Shown here: one piece after another, positions 9,173 to 17,825 of the stretch | Layout of the letters: each line of letters starts with the position of its first letter | How positions within the stretch are numbered: position 1 is the first letter of the stretch | Origin: Cytophagaceae bacterium | GTDB lineage: Bacteria > Bacteroidota > Bacteroidia > Cytophagales > Cytophagaceae | DNA: 43,516 nt | Assembly (NCBI GenBank): GCA_021151805.1 | Contig: JAGKWN010000026.1 | Coordinates: 1-43,516 of the forward strand | Direction: 5' to 3' | Notes under the pieces: generated by a model | What the model was told of the DNA's origin: nothing | The model's input: only the letters and a program-made list of their open reading frames with translations | The model's database searches: none | Position numbers and translations under genes: made by a program

Positions 9173-9423
9173 CGGATATAGAATTTGATTTACTGGATCA
9201 GCTGTATTTTGTTCAAACCTTTGCCGAGCTTGGCAGGGAATTGCAGCTACCAGAACAGGAGTTAACAGATTTACTCCTTTCAATGGTGGAGAAAGAGTGG
9301 GTAAAAGTCATGGATAAACAAACCGACGAAGAAATCGTAGATAAGGATACATGGATAAAAAACAGTTCTGCTTTCTTTTATCTAGCCACTAAAAAAGGTT
9401 TGCTGGCACACAATACGTTATAA
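9169..9423 (+). CDS. Small conserved-looking protein, possibly winged-helix-like (84 aa)
   Basis: The start overlaps the preceding GT2 stop as ATGA, which supports translation. The 84-aa product is acidic and helical. LYFVQTFAELGRELQLPEQEL followed by a basic-aromatic strand-like part is reminiscent of a helix-turn-helix or winged-helix fold, but this is only an impression. There is no signal peptide or TM helix. The permease at 9440 starts 16 bp later. No named family recognised. Confidence 0.65.
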   Translation: MTDIEFDLLDQLYFVQTFAELGRELQLPEQELTDLLLSMVEKEWVKVMDKQTDEEIVDKDTWIKNSSAFFYLATKKGLLAHNTL

Positions 9424-9439
9424 TATTTGATTAAAAACC

Positions 9440-10678
9440 GTGGAAAGTAAAGACGTACACTCACCCTCATTTTATATTAAAAAACGCTTGTTCGGCAACA
9501 AACCTGCAATGTTTGGTTTGGGGTTGATTATTCTTGCACATATCATTGCTATTCTCGGTTATTCGATCATGCCAGATAATACGCCGAATGCCGATGATGG
9601 TGCCAACCTGATCAAAAAGCAACCACCGGGTTTTAAAACCCAACTGATCAAAAAGCATAAAAGCATAGATGTTGAAGAGGTGAATTTTTTTACCATGATG
9701 TTCAACGGTAGAGAAAGTGCTTACACGATTGAACCGGTAGATACTTTTTATCTGAAAGGGGATTCGATTTATTATAAAGAATTTAATGAGCGCCTTTGGG
9801 AGTCAGGATTGACCTTGAGTTACATAGATGCGTTCTACAGCGGAACTTCAAAGAAATTATTTAAAGATTCAGCAGCTGTATACAAAATCACGGCTGATTC
9901 TGCTTATTATGTTGACACGAAAGAAAATATTCATGCCTTTTCCAAGAAAGATCTGAATGCGTATTTCATGGCAAACAATGTTGAAACCAGAAGCTACATG
10001 CTGGGTACCGATAAGCGGGGCAGGGATATCTTAAGCCGTTTACTGTTTGGTACACGTATTTCATTATCCATCGGTTTTATTTCAGTAATCATTTCCTTGT
10101 TTGTAGGTATCACCTTTGGTGCGATCGGTGGTTTCTTTGGCGGTGTTGTTGATCGTGCGCTGATGTGGTTCCTGACTGTTACCTGGTCTATACCGGGTAT
10201 CATGCTTGTAATCGCGATCAGTCTTGCCTTGCAGAGCAAAGGGATCTGGGTAGCATTCGTTGCCGTAGGTCTTACGATGTGGGTTGAAGTAGCACGGGTT
10301 GTACGCGGACAAATATTATCCATCAAAGAGAAGCAGTTTGTAGAAGCCGCGCGTGCGCTGGGTATCGGCAGCTGGCGAATCATATTTGTACATATTCTGC
10401 CGAACATTGTTGGTCCGATGATTGTAATTGCAACATCGAATTTTGCCTCAGCGATCCTGATTGAATCGGGTTTAAGTTTCTTAGGTTTAGGTGTACAGCA
10501 GCCAATGCCTTCCTGGGGTATGATGGTAAGCGAAGGCTATAAATCGAATTGGAGTGACGGTGGTTGGTATCTGGTATTCTTCCCGAGCATATGTATCAGC
10601 ATGCTGGTACTTGCATTTAATTTGTTTGGAAACGGATTGAGAGACGCGTATGATCCGCAAACAGCAACGAAATGGTAG
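9440..10678 (+). CDS. ABC transporter permease, DppC/OppC type with large periplasmic insertion
   Basis: A membrane subunit of a peptide-type ABC importer. An N-terminal helix (residues about 22-42) is followed by an unusually long hydrophilic segment (about residues 45-185). The classic DppC part then follows: LGTDKRGRDILSRLLFGTR, four to five TM helices, and the EAA loop EAARALGIGSWRIIFVHILP that contacts the ATPase. Total length 412 aa versus about 300 aa in E. coli DppC; similarly extended forms are, as I recall, usual in Bacteroidota. GTG 9440 is the start. No ATPase, DppB-like permease or binding protein is next to it, so the partners must be elsewhere. Its 3' end overlaps the next gene by 7 bp. 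Confidence 0.9.
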   Translation: MESKDVHSPSFYIKKRLFGNKPAMFGLGLIILAHIIAILGYSIMPDNTPNADDGANLIKKQPPGFKTQLIKKHKSIDVEEVNFFTMMFNGRESAYTIEPVDTFYLKGDSIYYKEFNERLWESGLTLSYIDAFYSGTSKKLFKDSAAVYKITADSAYYVDTKENIHAFSKKDLNAYFMANNVETRSYMLGTDKRGRDILSRLLFGTRISLSIGFISVIISLFVGITFGAIGGFFGGVVDRALMWFLTVTWSIPGIMLVIAISLALQSKGIWVAFVAVGLTMWVEVARVVRGQILSIKEKQFVEAARALGIGSWRIIFVHILPNIVGPMIVIATSNFASAILIESGLSFLGLGVQQPMPSWGMMVSEGYKSNWSDGGWYLVFFPSICISMLVLAFNLFGNGLRDAYDPQTATKW

Positions 10679-11886
10679 AAAAGACAATATCTGTTAACCC
10701 GCATGATTTGCTGGTAAAGGATCTTAAATTAAGTTCTTTGCTGGAAATTACGCAGGCGATCAATGCGAACTTACCGGAAACATCTTTATATAAAATTTTT
10801 CAATTTACTCTTTTAGCAAACCTGAGTGTTGTTAAACTGGCTTTGTTTGTAAAGGATGATGTGTGGGCGTGTAAGGCGAATGTTGGCACCACGCTCAATT
10901 ACTATACACAGCAGCTGCCTGCAGAATTGCAGGAAATAAAATCAGGCACAACCCTTCAGATTGAACCCGGCAAACCCTTTTCAGACTTTGATCTGGTATT
11001 GCCGATCATCCATAAGAACAGCGTTCTTGCATATGTCTTCTTACAAAAGAAAACAGAGAAGGGCGAAATTGATCAGAACTTTATTCAAACCTTCACTAAT
11101 ATTATTCTTGTTGCGATAGAGAATAAAAAGTTTGCGCGCAGGGAACTGGCGCAGGAAGCGTTGAGGAAAGAGATGCAGATCGCCAGAGAAGTACAGAGTC
11201 ATCTTTTCCCGAAAGATCTACCTGCTACGGGCAATCTGTCTTTAAAAGCATTCTACCTGCCCCACCAGACTATCGGTGGCGACTACTACGATTACATAGA
11301 CATGGATGAAGACCGCTCGCTGATCTGCATTGCAGATGTGAGTGGCAAGGGCGTACCTGCTGCCATCCTGATGTCTAATGTACAGGCCGCTTTGCGTACC
11401 ATGGTGCGTTATACAACAAATCTGAAGAAGATTGTAAATGAGTTGAACGAACTGATCCTGTTGCATACAAAAGGAAACCGTTTTGTGACCATGTTTATCG
11501 GAATCATTGATTTTACACGGAAAGAACTAAACTACATCAATGCCGGCCACAACTCCATACCATTGGTGCAGGAGGCGGGTGTAGAAATGCTGGAGAAGGG
11601 AAGTACAATCCTGGGTATGTTTGATGCGCTTCCATTTATAGAAGTAACTACGGTTGCTCTTCAAAAAAACAATCACTTATTTTTATATACCGATGGTTTA
11701 TCTGAATGCATGAATGAAGCAGATGATGAATTCGGTATTGAAAGGATTTTACCATTGGTTCAATTGAATGCCGCCGCCGATCAAACCGCAATGATTGAAA
11801 AGGTTATTCAGGAAACCGTGAATTTTAAAGGCGCCCGTGCCTATAACGATGATATTACGCTGTTGAGCTGTAGTATACAGTTTTAA
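10672..11886 (+). CDS. PP2C-type (SpoIIE/RsbU-like) serine phosphatase with N-terminal sensor region
   Basis: Residues 1-150 look like a divergent GAF domain, then a short helix carrying EMQIAREVQSHLFPKDLPA, the linker seen before SpoIIE/RsbU phosphatase domains. The metal-binding phosphatase motifs are present: IGGDYYDYIDM, CIADVSGKGVPAAILMS, INAGHNSIPLV, LFLYTDGLSECMN and YNDDITLL. These enzymes dephosphorylate an anti-sigma-factor antagonist or similar partner in partner-switching signalling; no STAS or anti-sigma gene is adjacent. The start ATG overlaps the permease stop, so it is co-translated with it. Stops overlap by 4 bp with the convergent Wzz-like gene. Confidence 0.9.
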   Translation: MVEKTISVNPHDLLVKDLKLSSLLEITQAINANLPETSLYKIFQFTLLANLSVVKLALFVKDDVWACKANVGTTLNYYTQQLPAELQEIKSGTTLQIEPGKPFSDFDLVLPIIHKNSVLAYVFLQKKTEKGEIDQNFIQTFTNIILVAIENKKFARRELAQEALRKEMQIAREVQSHLFPKDLPATGNLSLKAFYLPHQTIGGDYYDYIDMDEDRSLICIADVSGKGVPAAILMSNVQAALRTMVRYTTNLKKIVNELNELILLHTKGNRFVTMFIGIIDFTRKELNYINAGHNSIPLVQEAGVEMLEKGSTILGMFDALPFIEVTTVALQKNNHLFLYTDGLSECMNEADDEFGIERILPLVQLNAAADQTAMIEKVIQETVNFKGARAYNDDITLLSCSIQF

Positions 11887-12752
11887 GCTGTCTGTTGTTT
11901 TTCGTTCTCAAGCGAGATCTTGAAAAACGCCTTGATCAACAATACCAGAAATGTTAATGCCAGTGTGGCAAACACAGAAACCAGCACAATGATGGAGCGC
12001 TGAGGTTTTGCTTTCTTGGCAATTGCTTCTGCCGGCTGAATGATGTTGATGGAGCTGAAATCACTTTTGATCAGTTCCAGACTTTTACGTGCCGCTTTCA
12101 GATCGCTCATCGCCGAAACCATTTCCATGGAGAAAATATCAGAGCGATTCTTCGCAGTTTTTAATTCAACTTTATCGAAAGCCTGTTGTAAAGAATCTAT
12201 ATCCTGATATTTGGAAGCAACTATCTGCTCGTATGATTCGAAAATTTTTCTGTTTACTTCAATCAATGGTCGTTTGTTTAACTCATCCACTTTAGCAACA
12301 ATATCATTTACCATCATGGCTGCTGTATCCGGGTCTGCATCAAACACACTGATTTCAATAGCACTGAAAGAGTTTTCTGATACGGTCATATTGGAAGCCA
12401 GCTTCTCACGCACTTTCACACCTGCAATCGGATCTTTCGTGTCAATCTTGTATCGTGAAAGCAGGTTGTATTTTTCGACAATTGCATTCTGCACTTCTCT
12501 TGATTCGGCCAGCGCCATGATGCGGTCTCCGTCAAACGTAGTACCATAAGGCGTTGCAGCCTTATCCACGTTTCTCGGGTCAATAGCTTCCGGGTTAAAA
12601 GGATAGAGAATACAAGTAGATTTATAATAGACTGGCAGTAACAGCGAGATGATCACACTTGCAACCAGGGCAACACTTCCTGTAATGATAAACAGTTTTA
12701 TGTTTTTGGTTACCAAACCAATAATATCAATGATTGTAAGGTCGCGTTTCAT
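11883..12752 (-). CDS. Wzz/GumC-like polysaccharide chain-length or export protein
   Basis: A 289-aa inner-membrane protein with a cytosolic start, a first TM helix (about residues 16-37), a long periplasmic helical region with a predicted coiled coil (about residues 165-230), and a second TM helix (about residues 252-274) preceded by AEAIAKKAKPQRS, a typical proline-rich Wzz C-terminal motif. There is no tyrosine-kinase domain. Wzz proteins set the length of polysaccharide made by Wzy. The gene follows the O-antigen ligase/polymerase-like gene with a 24-bp gap on the same strand, consistent with a Wzx/Wzy/Wzz set. Confidence 0.85.
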   Translation of the reverse strand: MKRDLTIIDIIGLVTKNIKLFIITGSVALVASVIISLLLPVYYKSTCILYPFNPEAIDPRNVDKAATPYGTTFDGDRIMALAESREVQNAIVEKYNLLSRYKIDTKDPIAGVKVREKLASNMTVSENSFSAIEISVFDADPDTAAMMVNDIVAKVDELNKRPLIEVNRKIFESYEQIVASKYQDIDSLQQAFDKVELKTAKNRSDIFSMEMVSAMSDLKAARKSLELIKSDFSSINIIQPAEAIAKKAKPQRSIIVLVSVFATLALTFLVLLIKAFFKISLENEKQQTA

Positions 12753-12776
12753 AATGGGTTATTCTGATCGGTAAAT

Positions 12777-14264
12777 CTAGTTAAATATTTTTTTAGTATG
12801 GGATTCCCGGATGTTTATATCCAGAGAAACCAGTGCAGCCAGCATTGCATAAAATACAAAGCTTATTTTTGAAGTATCCAGGAAGTTGTTGAAAAAACTA
12901 TGTACGATATAGGTGGTAAGGCTCATGCCCAGGCCCATGATCACATAATATTCATAAGATTTTGAAGACAGTTGTTTCAGATTTTTTAACATGAACCAAA
13001 TGGAACTGAATACCAACAACGTAAAAGTGAGGCCTGCAAGTATACCGTTTTCGGATGTCATCAGTAAATATTCTGAATGGGTTGTTCCGCCTGTACCGGA
13101 TAAATATCGGGCTTGAGGATTCCGGATGCTGATTGAAGTCATTTCACTTTCTTTCTGGTAAGCAAAATACTGGTGTTGGTAGGTGCCATAGCCAAAACCC
13201 AGAAATGGTTTTTCTTCGATCATACGGAAGGCTGAATTCCAGCGGTTGATTCGCTCCAGGTTGGATACGTCGTTGCTTACGTTCACCATGGATTTCAATT
13301 GCTTTTCAACATCCGTCTTTTTTGTTTTTGATTCGGTCTGGTTGCGTCGCAGCGACATAAGGATCTTGTCCTGCTGTGAGAACAGAATAAGGCTTGCCAG
13401 CAGTAGCATGGAACAGATGATGGTCCAGTGCAGCCGGAGTTTAATGATCACATACAGTGCATAGGCCACGATGATACTCAGAAGTGCTGCACGGCTGTAG
13501 GACAGGATCAGGGCAGATATACAAAGCAGAAAAGCAAATGTATAAAATAAGAATTTCAAGGTATTCCGTTGTGCATACCAGGTCATGCGGATAAAGGCCA
13601 GCGGAATCATAAGCGCAGCCATGGCAGAATAGATGGTATGATCGGTGTAGAACGGGGATGGGATATCAGCGGCATACATCCGGCTGAAACTGTACTGTGC
13701 ATGTTCAAAGAAATGTATGAAGCAAAGAGCGGTAAATAAGAGCAGGGCAGCGGTTAGAATTTTAACTGGGAAGTAAGAATCTTTCTGGCTGCAGTAGAGC
13801 AGTCCCCAGAATGCAGGAATTATAAAACAGAGGTTTTGCAGCACGATCCGCAGAGATACAAGCGGCATGGTTGAAAAACAGCTGCTCACCAGATAGAGCG
13901 TACATAAAACAGCAGCAAGTATCGAAAGCGGATGAAACAGCAGGTTGCGGTTGGTCCCTTTAAAGAGTATATGATACAGTACCGATAAGGTTAGGGTGAA
14001 CAGGATCGGCTCCAGCGGCGTATTCAGCGTTACAAAGCCGGCAGGAATATTGATAGAAAGCGGAAGGAGTACAGCTGCGCAGTAGAAGCCAAGTTTCAGG
14101 TTTTGAAAAACCAGTATGGTGAAAAGCAGTGCAAACGGAATCAGCGCGAGCGCATATTTTTCAAACGAAAATCCAAGAACGAAGCATAAAGAAAAAAACA
14201 GGATAAGAAATATCTCTTTGTTGGAGTGTATATATTCTGCGCCTATATTTTTTTTAAAATTCAA
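12777..14264 (-). CDS. O-antigen ligase / Wzy-like polysaccharide polymerase
   Basis: A 495-aa protein with about 11-12 hydrophobic helices and one large periplasmic loop in the second half, the Wzy_C/WaaL layout. The loop carries the conserved pattern RINRWNSAFRMIEEKPFLGF, GYGTYQHQYF and TTHSEYLLMTSENG, where the last His is typical of the family. Family members polymerise or ligate lipid-linked glycans on the outer face of the cytoplasmic membrane. ATG 14264 gives a short cytosolic leader. The gene is divergent from the flippase at 14357 and is followed by the Wzz-like gene. Confidence 0.88.
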   Translation of the reverse strand: MNFKKNIGAEYIHSNKEIFLILFFSLCFVLGFSFEKYALALIPFALLFTILVFQNLKLGFYCAAVLLPLSINIPAGFVTLNTPLEPILFTLTLSVLYHILFKGTNRNLLFHPLSILAAVLCTLYLVSSCFSTMPLVSLRIVLQNLCFIIPAFWGLLYCSQKDSYFPVKILTAALLLFTALCFIHFFEHAQYSFSRMYAADIPSPFYTDHTIYSAMAALMIPLAFIRMTWYAQRNTLKFLFYTFAFLLCISALILSYSRAALLSIIVAYALYVIIKLRLHWTIICSMLLLASLILFSQQDKILMSLRRNQTESKTKKTDVEKQLKSMVNVSNDVSNLERINRWNSAFRMIEEKPFLGFGYGTYQHQYFAYQKESEMTSISIRNPQARYLSGTGGTTHSEYLLMTSENGILAGLTFTLLVFSSIWFMLKNLKQLSSKSYEYYVIMGLGMSLTTYIVHSFFNNFLDTSKISFVFYAMLAALVSLDINIRESHTKKIFN

Positions 14265-14356
14265 TGTATTGAGAGTCTATTGTATTTGCGTATTATTGTA
14301 CTTAAAATCTTCGAAAGATAAGAAATTTATATAAAAATATTGCTCTCGCTATCTTT

Positions 14357-15727
14357 TTGAACCTAACGATAAAGCCTCTCAATTTATTGTTAGAGAACAT
14401 GGTTCAGGATAGAATCGGTCACATCCAGTACGGACTGTTTGCAGCGCTTAATGCATTATCCTTTTTATTTATTGTGTTGCTGGATATTGGCATCAATCAA
14501 TTCCTGACTAAAAAGTTTGCCTCAGAAACGGAAAAATCTCCTGAACATCTCTCGGTTTACTTTTCTTTCAAATTAATTCTGGCTCTTGTATATCCTGTTT
14601 TTATGTTGCTGGTAGGGTATCTGATGGGCTACAGAGGATTTGAACTGATCTTGTTGTTGATGATAAGCGCTTGCTATAGCGTTTATCAGCTACTGATGTA
14701 CATACGGGCAAAATTCCAGGCTTCGCAGTTTTTTGGTTTGGATTCTTTTGCATCTGTTTCCGACAAAACCTTATTGATTGTATTTACGGGCATACTGCTG
14801 CTTACAGGTATCAGCCTTGAAAATTATACAGCAGCACGTTTGGCAGCAATGGCTGCTGCCCTTGTACTTGTTGCAATTCCTGCCGTTAAGATTTATTCTC
14901 GCAAAGCATTTATATTCAGATGGAGCCGGAATGAATGGCTTGCAATTGTTAAAGAAACATATCCGTTTGCATTTATAACGATCCTGTTTTCTCTGCACGA
15001 TAAAATAGACCAGGTAATGATTGAACGTATGCTGGGAGAGCATGCTTCGGGCCTCTATGCTGCCGCATACCGCTGGCTGGATGCGTTTATGATGTTTCTC
15101 TGGATCGTATTACCGATGTTCTTCGCACGCTTTGCTTTTGTGAAGGATAGTCCGAAAGACCTGGCAAAAGTATTATCCATGGCTCAGGTAGTAAGCGGTG
15201 TACCTATGATCTACATATCCTGTTTTGTCTGGTTTCATAGCAAACAGTTTTTCTTTTTGTTAGGAAATAGTACCCCTGCAGAAATTACAGAAATGTCTTT
15301 GTGCCTGCAGATCTTATTTGGTGCGGTATTTATTCATGCCATGTTTGCTTGTTTAGGCACCTTGCTTTCTGCTACAGGTGGAGAATTTTTTATGAATAAG
15401 ATTTTAATTGTCAGTATTTTACTGAATGTTGTGCTGAATGTATTTCTTCTTCCTGAAATTGGAATTTCGGGAGCAGCCATTGCTACTGTGATCAGTAATT
15501 TTGTTATTTCAGTGGCCTACCTGATTTATATCTTGATTAAAAAAGAAGTACAGCTTCAATACCAATTGTTCTTTAAACTGTTGTTAATTGCAGCAATAAC
15601 CTATAGTGCATTTTATCTGGCTGAATATTACGGACTTCTTTGGTGGGTGTCTGGTATCTGCGCAGGTGTTGTGGTACTGGCCAGTGCAGTGGCTCTGAAG
15701 CTGCATCATATGTTGTATAAATTATAA
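14357..15727 (+). CDS. Wzx-like polysaccharide flippase (MATE/MOP superfamily); start uncertain
   Basis: A 456-aa polytopic protein of the polysaccharide-export branch of the MOP superfamily, with about 12-14 TM helices. The pattern DRIGHIQYGLFAALNALSF and DIGINQFLTKKFA is typical of the first two helices; DQVMIERMLGEHASGLYAAA and the C-terminal LLPEIGISGAAIATVIS segment also match. It should flip lipid-linked oligosaccharide for the Wzy-like protein. The start is unclear: TTG 14357 is used here, ATG 14399 would cut into the first helix, and the frame stays open upstream to 14306 with family-like residues but no ATG, GTG or TTG. Confidence 0.85.
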   Translation: MNLTIKPLNLLLENMVQDRIGHIQYGLFAALNALSFLFIVLLDIGINQFLTKKFASETEKSPEHLSVYFSFKLILALVYPVFMLLVGYLMGYRGFELILLLMISACYSVYQLLMYIRAKFQASQFFGLDSFASVSDKTLLIVFTGILLLTGISLENYTAARLAAMAAALVLVAIPAVKIYSRKAFIFRWSRNEWLAIVKETYPFAFITILFSLHDKIDQVMIERMLGEHASGLYAAAYRWLDAFMMFLWIVLPMFFARFAFVKDSPKDLAKVLSMAQVVSGVPMIYISCFVWFHSKQFFFLLGNSTPAEITEMSLCLQILFGAVFIHAMFACLGTLLSATGGEFFMNKILIVSILLNVVLNVFLLPEIGISGAAIATVISNFVISVAYLIYILIKKEVQLQYQLFFKLLLIAAITYSAFYLAEYYGLLWWVSGICAGVVVLASAVALKLHHMLYKL

Positions 15728-15859
15728 ATTTGCTTTATGTTTTGATTTTTACTTACTTATCTTGTGAAAGTAAAAACAGGTAATGTATTTTTACACATGT
15801 ATTCAAATTCAGAGGGATTTTTTCAGATCCGTTAAATAAATAATTAAGAGTAGTTACTC

Positions 15860-16522
15860 ATGGGCTTATATTTCAATCATTCAGGATGGCTGTTTTCCCG
15901 GTTTTATTCCGGCGCGGAATGGCGACTGAAGGGCAAAGAAAAAGAGAAAACCATTTACCTTACTTTTGACGACGGTCCGGTGCCGCAGGCAACGCCGTTT
16001 GTATTGGATCTGCTTGCCAGCTACAATATCAAAGCTACTTTTTTCTGTGTGGGGGATAATATTAAAAAATACCCGGAACTCTACAGACGTATTTTACAGG
16101 AAGGGCACCGTACAGCCAATCATACCTACAATCACTTAAAAGGCTGGGCGCACGCCGACGATTATTACTTCGCAAACATTATGGCCTGCGAAGCCATGAT
16201 GGAAAAACTGGAAGAAGATCTGGATATACCAAAAGAATGGAAAGAGGTACGCCTCTTCAGACCACCTTATGGAAAGATGAAATCTGCCCAGTGTGATTAC
16301 CTGAAAACAATATACCGGATCATCATGTGGGATGTAATTACCGGAGATTTTGATAAAATAAGAGGTGCGGAGAAATGTTTACGTACTGCTGTTAAAGATT
16401 CCCGCGATGGATCAATCATTATTTTTCATGATAGTTTAAAGGCAATGGACAACCTGGATTATGCATTACCGAAATACATTGAAGAATGCTTAAGCAAAGG
16501 GTATCAGTTTAAAACCCTATGA
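15860..16522 (+). CDS. Polysaccharide deacetylase (NodB homology domain)
   Basis: A carbohydrate esterase family 4 enzyme of 220 aa. TFDDGP (D37, D38) gives the catalytic base and a metal ligand; NHTYNH (H88, H92) gives the two metal-binding histidines; LFRPPYGK and IIIFHDS supply the remaining motifs. There is no clear signal peptide, so it may act in the cytosol or stay attached through its hydrophobic start. It probably removes acetyl groups from an N-acetylated glycan. Its stop overlaps the start of the next glycosyltransferase (ATGA), a pairing that hints at a poly-N-acetylhexosamine product, though this is inference. Confidence 0.92.
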   Translation: MGLYFNHSGWLFSRFYSGAEWRLKGKEKEKTIYLTFDDGPVPQATPFVLDLLASYNIKATFFCVGDNIKKYPELYRRILQEGHRTANHTYNHLKGWAHADDYYFANIMACEAMMEKLEEDLDIPKEWKEVRLFRPPYGKMKSAQCDYLKTIYRIIMWDVITGDFDKIRGAEKCLRTAVKDSRDGSIIIFHDSLKAMDNLDYALPKYIEECLSKGYQFKTL

Positions 16523-17649
16523 CCTGGCTGCCATCTATTTTTTTTGCTTATGCAAGCATCTACATCATCTTTCAAAGTATACTGCTCATTCGTTTATTCT
16601 TTTATTACAAACCCGTTTCAAACTTCTCTAAAGCAGAAAAACCGCTGATCTCTATTTTAATTGCGGCGCGTAATGAAGAAGAAAATATCATTACCTGTCT
16701 GCAAGCAGTCAGCAGATTACATTATCCCGCAGACCGCATAGAAGTGCTGGTAGGAGATGATCAGTCTTCCGATCAGACTTATTCACTGGTTGAAGCATTC
16801 ATACACGATAAACTCAATTTTACACTTGTTCGCATTCAGGAAAGTACAAGCAAGGCGAAGGGGAAAGCAAACGTGCTGGCGCAGCTGGCTGCAAAAGCAA
16901 AGGGCGAATTTCTGTTCATTACCGATGCAGATATACAGGTACCCGTTTATTGGATCGAAGGATTATTAGGCGCATTTGAAGATGGTACAGGAATTGTGTC
17001 CGGCGCTACAGTAGTTGAGGGCAAAAGAGTTTTTGATCGCATTCAACGGGTAGATTGGGCATACGCCTTTGGTATGGTACACATTGTTTCTGAAATGAAT
17101 ATACCCGTATCAGCCGTGGGTAATAACATGGCTATTCGTACAACATGCTATAGAGACACAGGCGGATATGAACAGCTGGAGTTTTCGGTAACGGAAGACC
17201 TGGAGTTATTCAAAGCAGCGCTTGCAAAAGGTTGGGCATTCCGCAATCTGCTGGATGAATCTTCTACAGCAGTATCAGCACCCTTACATACTTTAGGCAG
17301 TGTATTGAAACAGCGCAAACGCTGGCTGTCCGGCGCTATGCGTTTACCGCTTTTATTATTGACATTCCTGGCTATGCAAGCCGTTTATTTTCCGGTATTG
17401 GTATTGGCTTTCGTACATTTGCCCTGGGCGTGGGTATTAATGTTCTGGCTTACGATTTTAAATCTGCAGGCGCTGTTTATTCAAGGCGTAGTGCAGAAGA
17501 CCGGAATCCGGCATTTGCGAAAAGATCTATACTTGTTTGAACTGAACAGATACTTCTTTCCGCTGCTCTTATTTACATACCAGATATTGCCGTTTGGCGT
17601 ACAATGGAAAGGGCGTACGTATAAAGGCAAGGATATACAACCTTCGTAA
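16519..17649 (+). CDS. Membrane-bound processive GT2 glycosyltransferase
   Basis: The same architecture as the GT2 at 8033: N-terminal TM helix, GT-A domain with ISILIAARNEEENI, VGDDQSSDQT, FITDADIQV and TEDLEL, then KQRKRWLSGAM as the QxxRW motif, and three C-terminal hydrophobic helices. The start codon overlaps the deacetylase stop. The deacetylase/glycosyltransferase pair resembles PgaB/PgaC-type or NodB/NodC-type logic, so a beta-linked amino-sugar polymer is possible. The stop codon TAA at 17647-17649 is also the first part of a (GAATTAT)n repeat array. Confidence 0.92.
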   Translation: MTWLPSIFFAYASIYIIFQSILLIRLFFYYKPVSNFSKAEKPLISILIAARNEEENIITCLQAVSRLHYPADRIEVLVGDDQSSDQTYSLVEAFIHDKLNFTLVRIQESTSKAKGKANVLAQLAAKAKGEFLFITDADIQVPVYWIEGLLGAFEDGTGIVSGATVVEGKRVFDRIQRVDWAYAFGMVHIVSEMNIPVSAVGNNMAIRTTCYRDTGGYEQLEFSVTEDLELFKAALAKGWAFRNLLDESSTAVSAPLHTLGSVLKQRKRWLSGAMRLPLLLLTFLAMQAVYFPVLVLAFVHLPWAWVLMFWLTILNLQALFIQGVVQKTGIRHLRKDLYLFELNRYFFPLLLFTYQILPFGVQWKGRTYKGKDIQPS

Positions 17650-17685
17650 TTATGAATTATGAATTATGAATTATGAATTATGAAT
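17647..17685 (+). repeat. (GAATTAT)n tandem array, about 5 units
   Basis: Four full 7-bp units (17654-17681) with partial units on both sides. The left partial unit includes the stop codon of the glycosyltransferase gene. An inverted array lies at 17782-17820. Confidence 0.85.
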
Positions 17686-17781
17686 GGAGGTATATTAAAC
17701 ATTAACATTCCTAAGGCATCATTGATCAAAAATTTTTGTTAAAAACTATATGTTTGATATAACATTTGGTTAAAGAAAGCC

Positions 17782-17820
17782 ATTAATTCATAATTTATAA
17801 ATCATAATTCATAATTAATA
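17782..17820 (-). repeat. Inverted (GAATTAT)n array before tatD
   Basis: An imperfect ATAATTC-type array (reverse complement of the unit) that ends just before the GTG start of the TatD gene. With the direct array at 17647 it frames about 95 bp of unique DNA, giving a structure with long inverted ends. Confidence 0.75.
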
Positions 17821-17825
17821 TCCTC

